Part shown: positions 32,191 to 41,259 of the stretch, piece after piece | Position numbering within the stretch: position 1 is the first letter of the stretch | Layout: each line of letters begins with the position of its first letter | DNA from: Echria macrotheca | Lineage: Eukaryota; Ascomycota; Sordariomycetes; Sordariales; Schizotheciaceae | NCBI GenBank assembly: GCA_030411725.1 | Contig: MU839827.1 | Span: 2,921,027-2,985,026 of the forward strand | Length of the DNA: 64,000 nt | Reading direction: 5' to 3' | Position numbers and translations under genes: made by a program | Notes under the pieces: model-generated | The model's database searches: none | The model's input: the letters and a program-made list of their open reading frames with translations, nothing else | What the model was told of the DNA's origin: nothing

Positions 32191-33052
32191 TTTGGATTTT
32201 CCTTTCCAGCCTTCAAAATCCTCCTAGCGATCGAGTAAGTCGTCGAGGTGTCGTCGTCTTCGTGGATGAGCGAATGTTTTTGGATTTGTTGTTTTGACAA
32301 AAATGTCGGGGTGCTGCATTGGTTTTGTTCATCAGCAGTGTGGCGCGGTTCTGCACGGCTTGTCGCAGCCTTCGCGCAGCCCGGCTGTCCGATTGCGCGT
32401 CACAAGGCTAGCTGGCGACGTTAAGTGGTTGGTCCCGGGGCCGACGGTGGGGGGGGGGGGGGCGCTGGGGCTGGGGCTGTGACAAGGCTAAAAATAAGGG
32501 CCGAGTGCCGGGACCACAGCACGGATGATCAGGGGTTCAATGGGCCGTCAACCCCGCCTTGCTCGGCAGATCCCGCAGCGTCACGTTTCCGCCCATCACA
32601 GTGATTCCATCATCCGAACATCGAGGCCACTAGTGTAAAAGACGTGTGATTATCGGTGTGGGGATGAACCATTAGGACTTAAGACGGTCGAGTCGACGTA
32701 CAATAGGCAGGTTGATGACAAGCTATGCATAGTTCGGGGTGCTTAGCGTGGTAAAGCTATCGCTCGTAATGCCTTTTCCTTACCTAACTATAACGTTTTC
32801 CACGTCGCTCTCATGTACCCTCCGGCTTATATAAGTTGCCGTCGCAAGCATCAAAAGTCATCCTTTGGTAATGTACAGAAGCCCCTAATCGCTTCAGGTT
32901 GGCTCCACATGTTTATCGCGTAGGTATATAAGTTCTTCCCAGTGCTTCTCATGATGGGTAGAGTCCTTTCAATGACCGCACTCACAGTCCATTTATTTAG
33001 GTAGCAGGCCCGCTCCTGAACATCGGATATAAAACGTAAAACGAAAAAAAAA
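32191..33052. other. Divergent intergenic region with a 14-G run
   Basis: 860 bp between divergent genes. A run of 14 G occurs at 32449-32462. A TATATAAG element at about 32828 lies some 225 bp upstream of the VOC gene and may be its TATA box. No gene seen. Confidence 0.55.
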
Positions 33053-33454
33053 ATGTCCCTCGCATCAGCCCATCTCCGCGTCGCCCGTCCGACAAACAGC
33101 ATCGACGCCCTCCTCCCGTTCTACTGCGTCGGCCTAGGCTTCGAGGTAGCAGGCCGTTTTGTAGATCACGACGGCGTCGACGGCATCATGCTCAAGATTT
33201 CCGGGGACAGCTCCTACCATCTCGAGTTCACGCAGACGCGCGGGCACGACGCCGGCCGCGCTCCGACAAAAGATAACCTGCTGGTGTTCTACCTCGCCGA
33301 CGAGACGGCATACGACAAAGCGGTCGAGCGGATGCAGTCCAACGGGTTCGCGGCCGTCAAGAGCTTCAATCCGTACTGGGACCGGTGCGGCAAGACATTT
33401 GAGGATGCGGATGGGTATCGGGTTGTGCTGGCGAATATGGCGTCGCCTGTGTGA
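33053..33454 (+). CDS. VOC (glyoxalase/dioxygenase) superfamily protein
   Basis: Intronless, 133 aa. It shows the paired beta-alpha-beta-beta-beta pattern of a VOC protein: the first half starts SAHLRVARPTNSIDALLPFY and contains YHLEFTQ, the second half has LLVFYLADETAYDKAVERM and ends with FEDADGYRVVLANM. The GLGFEV and DADGYRVVL motifs are typical of bleomycin-resistance and glyoxalase-like proteins similar to bacterial YycE. Potential metal ligands are His75 (in SYHLEF), and the Glu usual in glyoxalase is replaced near VVL. The reaction is unknown. The size and sequence suit a gene acquired from bacteria, but this cannot be tested here. Confidence 0.85.
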   Translation: MSLASAHLRVARPTNSIDALLPFYCVGLGFEVAGRFVDHDGVDGIMLKISGDSSYHLEFTQTRGHDAGRAPTKDNLLVFYLADETAYDKAVERMQSNGFAAVKSFNPYWDRCGKTFEDADGYRVVLANMASPV

Positions 33455-33746
33455 TTTGTTTTGGTCTTTTTTCTTTCGTTCTCTTCACAATTGAGAAAAA
33501 AAAAAAAAGGATACAAGACATTCATTCTCGTGCCAACCCAAGACATATATAATAAACCACGACCGGCCGGCTGTGAGTTGGTGAATTATAACTGGCGGGT
33601 AAAGTGCCTGTTTAGATTAATATGACATATACGACGAGTACGCGAATGGGATCGATCGTCAATGTACACAACATCCACCCCCGCCTCATTTTCTCTTCAG
33701 TCGAGTCCCATCTCATCGCCGCCTCCTACCGACAAAAAAGGTCGCC

Positions 33747-35506
33747 ATGAAGCGGTTGGGCTTTTTCTTAGGGGCGGCGGCGCTGGTCAGCGGCCAACAG
33801 ACGGGCAACCACCCGGACTGGCCGCGATGGTGCGGAAAGGTGTATGAGCCGGGGTATACATTTCCCTACTCTCTAACAGACCATAAAAAACTAACAAAAA
33901 AACCAGATATCCCAACTACGACCCCGGCGGCCAGGCCGTCCCGCCCACGCCGGTGCCGGGCCCGCCGCTGGTCCACGTCCAGTTCCAGCCCCGGTACAGT
34001 TTGTACCTCTCGGACGAGACCGAGGGTGAATTCATCGTCGACGCCCCTTATTCACAGTTCTTCGGCACCGCCTGGCCAAACATCACCTCTTCTTCATCCG
34101 GTAACAACAACAAACTAATCTTCTCGATCCACCTCGTCGCCGACGACACCCCCCTCGTCCAGAATTCTGTCACCGTAAACACCACCACCAACATATTCAC
34201 CTTCAACCTCTCCCTCCTCACCCCGAGCCCGTCCCCGATCCCCGTGGTCCTCTACGGCGCCCCGGAGGGAGGCCATCCAACCTGGACCGCGACCTCGACC
34301 GTCTACTACCTCCCCCCCAAAGCCGAAGGCAGCGTAACCCGCATCGATTTACTCAGGGGCGGTCTCTGGTTCCGCCAGTTCTCTCCCTCGTCCCCATCAA
34401 AATTCACCCCCCTCCTCCCCTACGGCTTCTACACCTCCTACGACGGCTTCCTCCGCAACGCGACCCGTTCCTCCCTCGCGCACTACACATCCCTAGGCCT
34501 CAACGCCATGACCCCGCTCACCACTGTCCTCGAGTCCCCCTCCTCCTTCGCAGACATGGACTCCCTCTCCCTGCGCTACATGTACGACCTCCGCGAGCGC
34601 TACAAGAACCTCTCCTCCGTAACCGAACACACCCTCGCGGCCCGGTCCCTGCCCAACCTCTTCGCCTACTGGACAGCCGACGAGCCCGACGGCTGGCAGG
34701 ACCCGTTCTCGGCGCCCCTCGCCGCCTACGAGACCATCAAATCTTTAGATCCATACCACCCCGTCGCGCTGGTCCTCAACTGTCAAAACTATTATTTTTC
34801 AGAGTACGAAAAAGGCGCAGACATCCTCATGGCGGATGTCTACCCCATCGGGATCAACGCAACCTACTCGAAATGGGACACGCCCTGCAATGTTACCTAT
34901 GGCGACTGCGGCTGCGACAACTGCGCTGGAACCTTACAAGACGTCCCCCGGCGGTTGGATGATTTGGTAAAATACGAGTCGTATATTGGTAAGACGAGAC
35001 AAAAGACAAAAATCTTCAACCCCCAAGCCTTCCACGGCGAGGGCTACTGGCTCCGCGACCCGTCGCCCGCCGAGTCCTGGGCCATGGTCGTGCTCGCGCT
35101 GAACCACGCGGCCAAGGGTATCATCTCGTGGGTGTGGCCGACTTCTGATATCCTCGCCAGGGCCCATGGCGAGCTGGCGAGGGTCGTCACGAACGCGCCC
35201 GTGGTGGATTTTCTTGTCGCCGGCGAGGGGCCGGATCCGATAAAGGTGGAGATTGAGGGGGAAGACGAAATAGAGGTTGTTGATGTGGCGACGTGGGAAA
35301 GGGATGATGGAACGGTGCTGGTTAGTGTGGTTAATGGTGGGTATGTGGATATCCGGCGGCGTGTCGAGGTTGCTGTTCCCGGAGCGACGGTGATTCGACA
35401 GACGCACTGGGGGAATGTGTCGTGGACGCTGGAGGGCGAGAAGTTGTCTGTGGGTGTGTTGCCTGCTCTGGCCGTGAGTATGGTTGTTTTGGATTTGAAG
35501 CACTGA
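33747..35506 (+). CDS. Secreted glycoside-hydrolase-like protein
   Basis: Two exons, 33747-33853 and 33907-35506, joined across a 53-nt intron (GTATAC...CAG), give 568 aa. The first 16 residues (MKRLGFFLGAAALVSG) are a signal peptide, and there are many NxS/T sites, so the product is secreted and glycosylated. The first 230 residues look like a beta-rich domain. The rest looks like a TIM-barrel hydrolase: GFYTSYDGFLRN, NLFAYWTADEPDGWQDP, DILMADVYPIG and a late AKGIISWVWPTSD, followed by a short beta domain at the C-terminus. The acidic DEPD motif after a beta strand is a plausible catalytic site. I cannot assign a CAZy family. The Cys cluster GDCGCDNC near residue 370 is distinctive. Confidence 0.82.
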
Positions 35507-35699
35507 GAAAAACAATACGATGTGAAGGACATGGGTAAAACGCTTCGTCTATGCTTAGGACTACACTAATACATGAATGACCCCGGGTTTTTTCCCTCTG
35601 CTCGACCCAGGGCTGGTGTGGTAAGAAACGCTTGTGATACCCCTGAGGCCAAGACATAAACATGTCTCTAACTCATTAGAGAATCACCACTAGGAATAC

Positions 35700-37208
35700 C
35701 TAGGCCGGGTCACCCGAGGTCGCGGCAATCCGCTCATCCCGCGCTTTCCTACGCGCTCGCTTGCCCCCCGACTTGTTGGCCTTCTGCTGTTCGAGCAGCT
35801 GCCGTCTCTCCTCCTTTCGCGTCTTCCGATCCAGCTGGCCCACCACCTTTTGCTCCCCGCCCACCGGATACTTCTCCAAAGCCGCCGCCTCGTCCTCGGC
35901 AGTCCACTCGACTGGAAGCACCGCAAACACCAGGTACGAAGTGTGCGACTTGATCTCGGGCTCCATCCTCGTCACGAGACGGCCGTCCTGCCACATATAC
36001 TTCAATAATTCCGGAGCATCCATCTTCTTCTCTGCATCAACGGCAGGCTTCTCGTCCTCCATGTCCTCATCATCTCCGTCCGTCCTGGGCCTCGCGATAG
36101 TCTCCCGGAGCCGCTCCTCAATTTCCGCTAGTCGCCCAAGAGCCTCCTCCACGTCTCGCGGTGAGTTGTTGACGCCCCTGTCTACCGGCAGATTCAGTCC
36201 GACACGCTCCCGAAGGGTATGAAGCTTCCGGTGGGCGATTTCCACCATCTCAATGTCCACCCACCCCAAATGTCGGAGCGTAGAAACCGTCCGCGTCACC
36301 TGCTCGATACATGGCGAGAAAGTGCAGATATGCACCGTCTTTTTCGGATGTAGAGGTGATACCCGCTCCGTCTCGCCATCCTTGCCTCCTCGTCGCGTCA
36401 GGTGCGGAAGTGCCTCCCAGGGTGCCGGCAAGTCAAGAAACACGGCGTCCGCCTCGGGGCTCTTGCCATCCAGCAAAAACCCATCCCTATACACATCCCG
36501 GTGGGTGAGCGTCACCAGTCCCTCCAGCCCGTGGTCGAGGATCTCCTTCTTCATCTTGTGGTACCGCTCCTCGTTAAACTCGAAACTGACCACCTTGCCC
36601 TTGCGCTTTCCATCCCCTGGGTACCCGTTGTAGACCGCCCTGACGGACGCATGTGTGAAGCTGCCACTGCCAGCGCCGGCCTCGATAATCGTAGTCCCGG
36701 GTCTGGCCCGTATTCTCTGTAGAATATAACTATAGTCGGGCGTGTACACGACCTGGGTCCGGTGGGGTAGGCTGGTCGTCCAGATCTCCGGAGTCGGCGG
36801 CAGGATGTGGATGAAACCGCTCGAGTCCGCTACCGCCTGTTTGGTCGTCCCATTGGCGGTGCCATCCTCCTTTTCGGCCACCACGTTCTCGGTCGCTTCG
36901 GAGCTGGGCCCATCGGCCTCCTCGGTAACCCCGCGCTTCCGCTTGCGGCCCCGTGATCCCGTGTCGACCTTGGATGCCCTAATCTGCGAGCCCCATGGCA
37001 CGTTCAGCAAAGTCGAGTGCGGAAACGAGCCAAAGCGCGTGTTGGTGACGGCGCCCTCGGCATAGCCATCATGCTCGCCGACCGTCGATTGCAGATAAAC
37101 CGGAACGAAATCGTCGCGCGAAAGCTGGAGAATAGCCAGCGAGTCCGCCTTCGTGCGTCGCCCTGGGTCCAGGAATGGCGACACCTGGTGCGGTACTGTC
37201 GAAGTCAT
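35700..37208 (-). CDS. TRM61: tRNA (adenine-58-N1)-methyltransferase catalytic subunit
   Basis: Trm61 (Gcd14) with Trm6 makes m1A58 in tRNA, which is essential for stability of initiator tRNA-Met. Single exon, 502 aa from the ATG at 37208; the longer frame has no better start. The SAM-binding motif EAGAGSGSFT is at 176-185, with VVSFEFNEERY as the next acidic strand and the catalytic-site motif DLPAPWEAL at about 259-267. The N-terminal part has an acidic and basic insert (about 80-125, GRKRKRG) that may act as a nuclear signal. The C-terminus is a Lys/Arg-rich tail (GGKRARRKARDERIA). A substrate of this enzyme, initiator tRNA-Met, is encoded at 50993-51064, but the distance makes linkage meaningless. 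Confidence 0.94.
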   Translation of the reverse strand: MTSTVPHQVSPFLDPGRRTKADSLAILQLSRDDFVPVYLQSTVGEHDGYAEGAVTNTRFGSFPHSTLLNVPWGSQIRASKVDTGSRGRKRKRGVTEEADGPSSEATENVVAEKEDGTANGTTKQAVADSSGFIHILPPTPEIWTTSLPHRTQVVYTPDYSYILQRIRARPGTTIIEAGAGSGSFTHASVRAVYNGYPGDGKRKGKVVSFEFNEERYHKMKKEILDHGLEGLVTLTHRDVYRDGFLLDGKSPEADAVFLDLPAPWEALPHLTRRGGKDGETERVSPLHPKKTVHICTFSPCIEQVTRTVSTLRHLGWVDIEMVEIAHRKLHTLRERVGLNLPVDRGVNNSPRDVEEALGRLAEIEERLRETIARPRTDGDDEDMEDEKPAVDAEKKMDAPELLKYMWQDGRLVTRMEPEIKSHTSYLVFAVLPVEWTAEDEAAALEKYPVGGEQKVVGQLDRKTRKEERRQLLEQQKANKSGGKRARRKARDERIAATSGDPA

Positions 37209-37810
37209 TTTTCGATATTTGGTGTTTTGATGGAGACGGAACAATCCGATGTGACAAAAAATTTACCGCCAGCTTTGGTGGGGTCCGCGGGGAGCTAGCG
37301 CCACAGTGCGGGGACTGTGGCTTGAAGCTGTGTCTTGGCATCCAATTTCAGTTGACAGCGGGGCACGTCGCAGCTCCCCGCATTTCACCTTGGGGTCCAG
37401 ATTTGAAGCCATCACGGAGCACTCTGACGAGTTTATCCCTCCAGCCTGATGAATCCAATTAGCCAGCGAAAGCATAGTTAGCAGCTAATAAATGGCCCCG
37501 CAACTTAATTGGCATTATTAGCTTCTGGAACATCTGCCGAAGTCCAACGGACGCCACCGGCATGGCCTCTAAATTGGATGCAGTTTTGACAGATTGGTTC
37601 CTGGCAAGGCCTGGTTCCGAGAGCGCGATGGGTCTATAATTGTCTCCAGACAATTCGGCACCAATTGTTCCTCCATACGATGCCGCAAATTAGACTCTTT
37701 AGAACAGCCCATCTCTGCTAGGTATAATAGTGACGGACTCCGCCCGTGTCGCGTACCTGGTGCCTGGGCAGCCGGCATGCCAAGCCTTTTGTTTTTGTAA
37801 AGAAATCAAG
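37209..37810. other. Divergent intergenic region
   Basis: 600 bp holding the promoters of TRM61 (left) and the lectin-like gene (right). A TATAAT-like element at about 37725 lies near the right-hand gene. No gene seen. Confidence 0.55.
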
Positions 37811-38381
37811 ATGCTGTTCACATCGATCGCCGTCCTCACGCTCGCCGCGACGGGCCTCGCCCAGACAGCCACGCCCCCTGCGGGCTACCGCAAGGTGTAC
37901 ATCACGTCCAACGTCAACGCCAAGTTCGTCGTGGTGCCCAAGGCGGCCAAGGCGGGCAGCACGCTGGTGGTGCAGACGCTGACCAGCAAGCCGGAGCAGC
38001 AGTGGTGGCTGCAGAACGGCAAGACGCGCATCCAGCTGGTCGACAGCAGCCTGTGCATGGACGCCGGCGCCAAGAGCGCGTGGAAGGACATGGCCAACAT
38101 CGCCCTGGCCGAGTGCTCCGACAGCTCGGATGGCCAGAAGTGGGAGGTCAAGGCCGACGGCCGAATCGCCCTGGACCTGTCGCCGTCGCCGCGTAAGCTC
38201 TGTGGTTCCCCTACACTGAGACAACAGCTGATAAATGACAGAGGAGTGCATCGACCTGCAGTACATGCGCGCGACGGCAAACAACCCTGTCGGGCTGTAT
38301 TCGTGCGCGGGGTTGGGCAACACAGGTGCGCAGGACAAGGGCATCAACTGGCCACTGATCAATGTCACCACCACTCCGTGA
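37811..38381 (+). CDS. Secreted ricin-type beta-trefoil lectin-like protein
   Basis: Two exons, 37811-38192 and 38242-38381, give 173 aa. A signal peptide (MLFTSIAVLTLAATGLAQ) is followed by a single beta-trefoil-like domain with repeated hydrophobic and QxW-like elements: PEQQWWL, DSSLCMDAG, IALAECSDSSDGQKWEV and ECIDLQYM with GLYSCAGLG near the end. Conserved Cys pairs (SLCMD/ALAEC, ECID/LYSC) fit two trefoil disulfides. The family binds galactose- or mannose-type sugars; no catalytic domain is attached. A role on the cell wall or in host interaction is possible. Reading through the 49-nt intron gives a frame lacking the last trefoil repeat, so the splice is supported. Confidence 0.85.
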
Positions 38382-38912
38382 GGAATGGTTGGATGGTTTG
38401 GTGGGAAGGGAAGGAGGGGGGTGGTGGGAGTGTGGTGGGAGTGTGGGCCGTCAGAACAAGCCTTTGCCAAGAAACGGGTGGCTTCGATGCCATGCAGCAG
38501 CTGCGGGGGTTCCCCTGTGACGATCCGATCATCCTCCACCGGAATTGCGTCGCGTTTGCACACCCCGCTTGCCCCTCGTTTGTGTTTGGTGCGGCCTCAG
38601 ACAGCTGCGGCACTGGCATGGCCAGAAATACAGAAGCGAGAACCAGTCAGGAGCGATCCCCACGCACTGCATGATTGTGATGAGACTGCATTGGTGTCCC
38701 GACATGGGGTGAGCGAGCCAGCTGAATCATGAAGCCGCGGCCGGGAGTCCTCCTCGGGCCTAGAACGGATGAGGGGATTGTTCTCTGGAAGTATAAAAGA
38801 GTGGTCAATCCTGGCTGCTGGCCCTGATTATTTTGCTGTTACGAACATCTGACGCACTCTTGACTCTCTCTACCTAATCACTCGACGTACTTTCTCCAAA
38901 ACATCCAGAATC
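38382..38912. other. Intergenic promoter region of cipC
   Basis: 530 bp. The left part is the 3' flank of the lectin-like gene. A TATAAA box at 38792-38797 lies 121 bp upstream of the cipC ATG, followed by a C/T/A-rich leader ending in CCAGAATCATGG. Confidence 0.6.
38792..38797 (+). promoter_or_regulatory. TATA box of cipC
   Basis: TATAAA, 121 bp upstream of the ATG, at the spacing usual for strongly regulated fungal genes. CipC homologues are stress-responsive in other fungi, which fits a TATA promoter. Confidence 0.6.
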
Positions 38913-39421
38913 ATGGGTTTCTTCGACTTTGGTATGTTTTCTGATGATACAAAATGTATGCCCCCATTATTCACACCATCCTAGCCGAGGCCAAGTCGGC
39001 CCGCGACGAGGTCTACGACACGCCCGAGTACTCGGATGAGCACAAGTCCAAGTTCTCGCACGAGCTGGTCGGCGGCGCCGCCGCCTTCGAGGCCATGCAC
39101 CTGTGGGAGAAGCAGCAGCGCAAGGAGGGCAACGAGGTCAACCACGGCTTCGCCAAGGAGGCCCTCGCCGCTCTTGCGGGAGCCGAGACCGACAAGCTGT
39201 TTGAGACCAAGGGTCTCGACTTTATCGACCGCGAGAAGGCCAAGCACCACGCCAAGGAGCAGGTCCAGGACCTGTATGACCAGCAGTATGGTGACAAGGA
39301 CAGCTACCGGCCGTGAGTTTTTTGTTTTTGGGGAATAAGAAGAAACAAGACTGATCAGAATAGGGATTACGACCCGCACCCGTCGATGCAGGGATACAAC
39401 TCCCGTGACGACCAGTACTAG
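38913..39421 (+). CDS. cipC: CipC-like stress-associated protein
   Basis: Three exons, 38913-38931, 38985-39312 and 39364-39421, give 134 aa. The protein starts MGFFDFAEAKSARDEVYDT and contains HELVGGAAAFEAMHLWEKQQ and HGFAKEALAALAGAETDKLF, the core of the CipC family (concanamycin-induced protein C of Aspergillus). The C-terminus is Tyr/Asp-rich (QYGDKDSYRPDYDPHPSMQ). The family is small, hydrophilic and highly expressed in stress and in hyphal growth; its biochemical role is unknown. The first exon has only 19 coding bases and the last only 58, so single-frame prediction misses both ends. Confidence 0.92.
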
Positions 39422-41259
39422 ATGGCTTGACGGTGACGACTGAGGGGGACACAGAATGAGACGGAATATGAATTTGACTGGCACGGCTAGATATTCCCCC
39501 CAGTGTTGAGAAGAATCAAGTCCAGCTTGCTGTTGAATTGGCAGCTTGAACAAACAAGACTTCCAAGTGACGTAATTGTCAATCTGTGAGAAATGCCTCG
39601 TCCGATTTGGAGCTCCCCCTGCCGGCCCGACAGCTCGCCTATCGAATCGCCACCGTAATTTCGGATGTGGGTGGTATGGTCAAACCGCCAACGTTTCGTC
39701 GTCCGACAAGAGGTCAGGGGCAAACGTGCCACTTGTATTCTCAAGAGAATATTCTTCACATGTCCTCCTGATTACTGGACCGATTTCTGTGTACCTTGAT
39801 CGCCTGTGGCTGGATTTGTTTTTTCAAACACAAACCTATTTCTGCAAACGCGTATCCTGTGTGATCAGACGCCTTTTTCGGATTCCAATCGTTTAATTCC
39901 CTTTACGCAACCTGTGCTTTGATTCTGAATGATTTGTGCTCATCTGTACTATATATGTCGCAAGTACCCCGTTCGGGAGGAGTTTCCAGCCGCGAGGCCT
40001 CCATATTATGTCTTCGGGTGCGTGGCCATCTGGAAAAGTTCAGGAGGAAAGGAACATGAGTTCTGTTTCTCTGTCCCAAATTTCAGGTTGTCCTGCTAGA
40101 GACGTTTCCCACAGCTATCTCGACTGGCATGAGCCTTTCGATAATCCGCGGGACATGTTTTCCCCACCGGAATTAACACTTGTTAGGCTGGGAAGGAGCA
40201 CCCCCTCAGGATAGCAGGAGCACAAGGACCACAACCACCTGTATTTAGCCAGTCCTCGGGGCTCATCCTCTCTTCTACCAAACAAGCATCTTTAGCACCA
40301 GTCTCTCATACTCGATGCCTTTTAAATCTGCTAGATGAGTAGTCGACCTTGTTGGCATCGTTAACATGCTGCCATACACCTCTGGGAACTGTTTTGTGAA
40401 ATTCAAAATCAAACACGCAAGGCCAACAAAAAGGCAAGCAACTCACTCTTGAATCAAACATGGCCCTACCAAGTCAGAAATGTAGGTAGCCACCGTCTTC
40501 ACGTATGCGCGTCCCTCATCATTTTGATTTCGATAAACCAACCAAAATCTCGAGGAGGGTGTCTAACCTCACTTATCTCTTGCTATACGCCCATATACCC
40601 AACAATCAACGTCAAACAGCAAACACAAACCATTAATATTGTGATCCACACCAGCCCCCAACGCTGTCCATCAGACCGATCCAGATCTCGATCCCGATAC
40701 CGGAATTCATCCACAAAATTCGCCAGGTTCCGGTCGTGGAGACCCGTTTACCTCTGTCCTACCGTATACAAATACCACATCCTGAAAACCGCTTCCGAAA
40801 TAAAAAACTCAGCTTCCACGGTACCTGGCCACAATCTCGCGAGCCGTACCCGTACTTCGACACGTACCTGGACTGTACTACTCGCCCCTTGCCACTGCTG
40901 ACCGACTTTTTCACCGACAAAAGTCGTGCTGCCCTCTAGTCGTTCCATCGTCGGCCCGTCGGCTGCATGACTTTCCGGATGATCCCGCTTTGCTCAGCGG
41001 TAGTACTGGATTCTCAAAACTGCTACGATGCCCGAGGCAGGGCCCGCCGCGCGGCCGCTGGCGCTAGCACTGGTTGCTGTTGCATGGTCAAACACCAAGT
41101 CTTCATCGGTTTGACGGTCTATTAATATTCAACAGCTCAGCTGGTCTGGCCGTGGACTGACACAAACAAACCATCCAAGCCACAGACTGAAACCTGGCCT
41201 CTAAACTTTCAAGCTATAATCTACACGCTGGGTTTGTCGTCTACAGTCATACATCAACA
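39422..41259. other. Gene-poor intergenic region
   Basis: 1.8 kb between convergent genes. It contains the second copy of the dispersed repeat (40181-40309) and short unsupported frames. By eye it is more AT-rich than the flanking genes, as in the 6.1-8.3 kb gap that holds copy A. Confidence 0.55.
40181..40309 (+). repeat. Dispersed repeat, copy B (LTR-like fragment)
   Basis: Matches 6896-7024 in the same orientation, beginning TGTTAGGCTGGGAAGGAGCA. Several differences are C-to-T or G-to-A transitions (for example GCGCAAG to GCACAAG), compatible with mild RIP or ordinary decay. Similarity fades outside the block on both sides. Confidence 0.75.
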
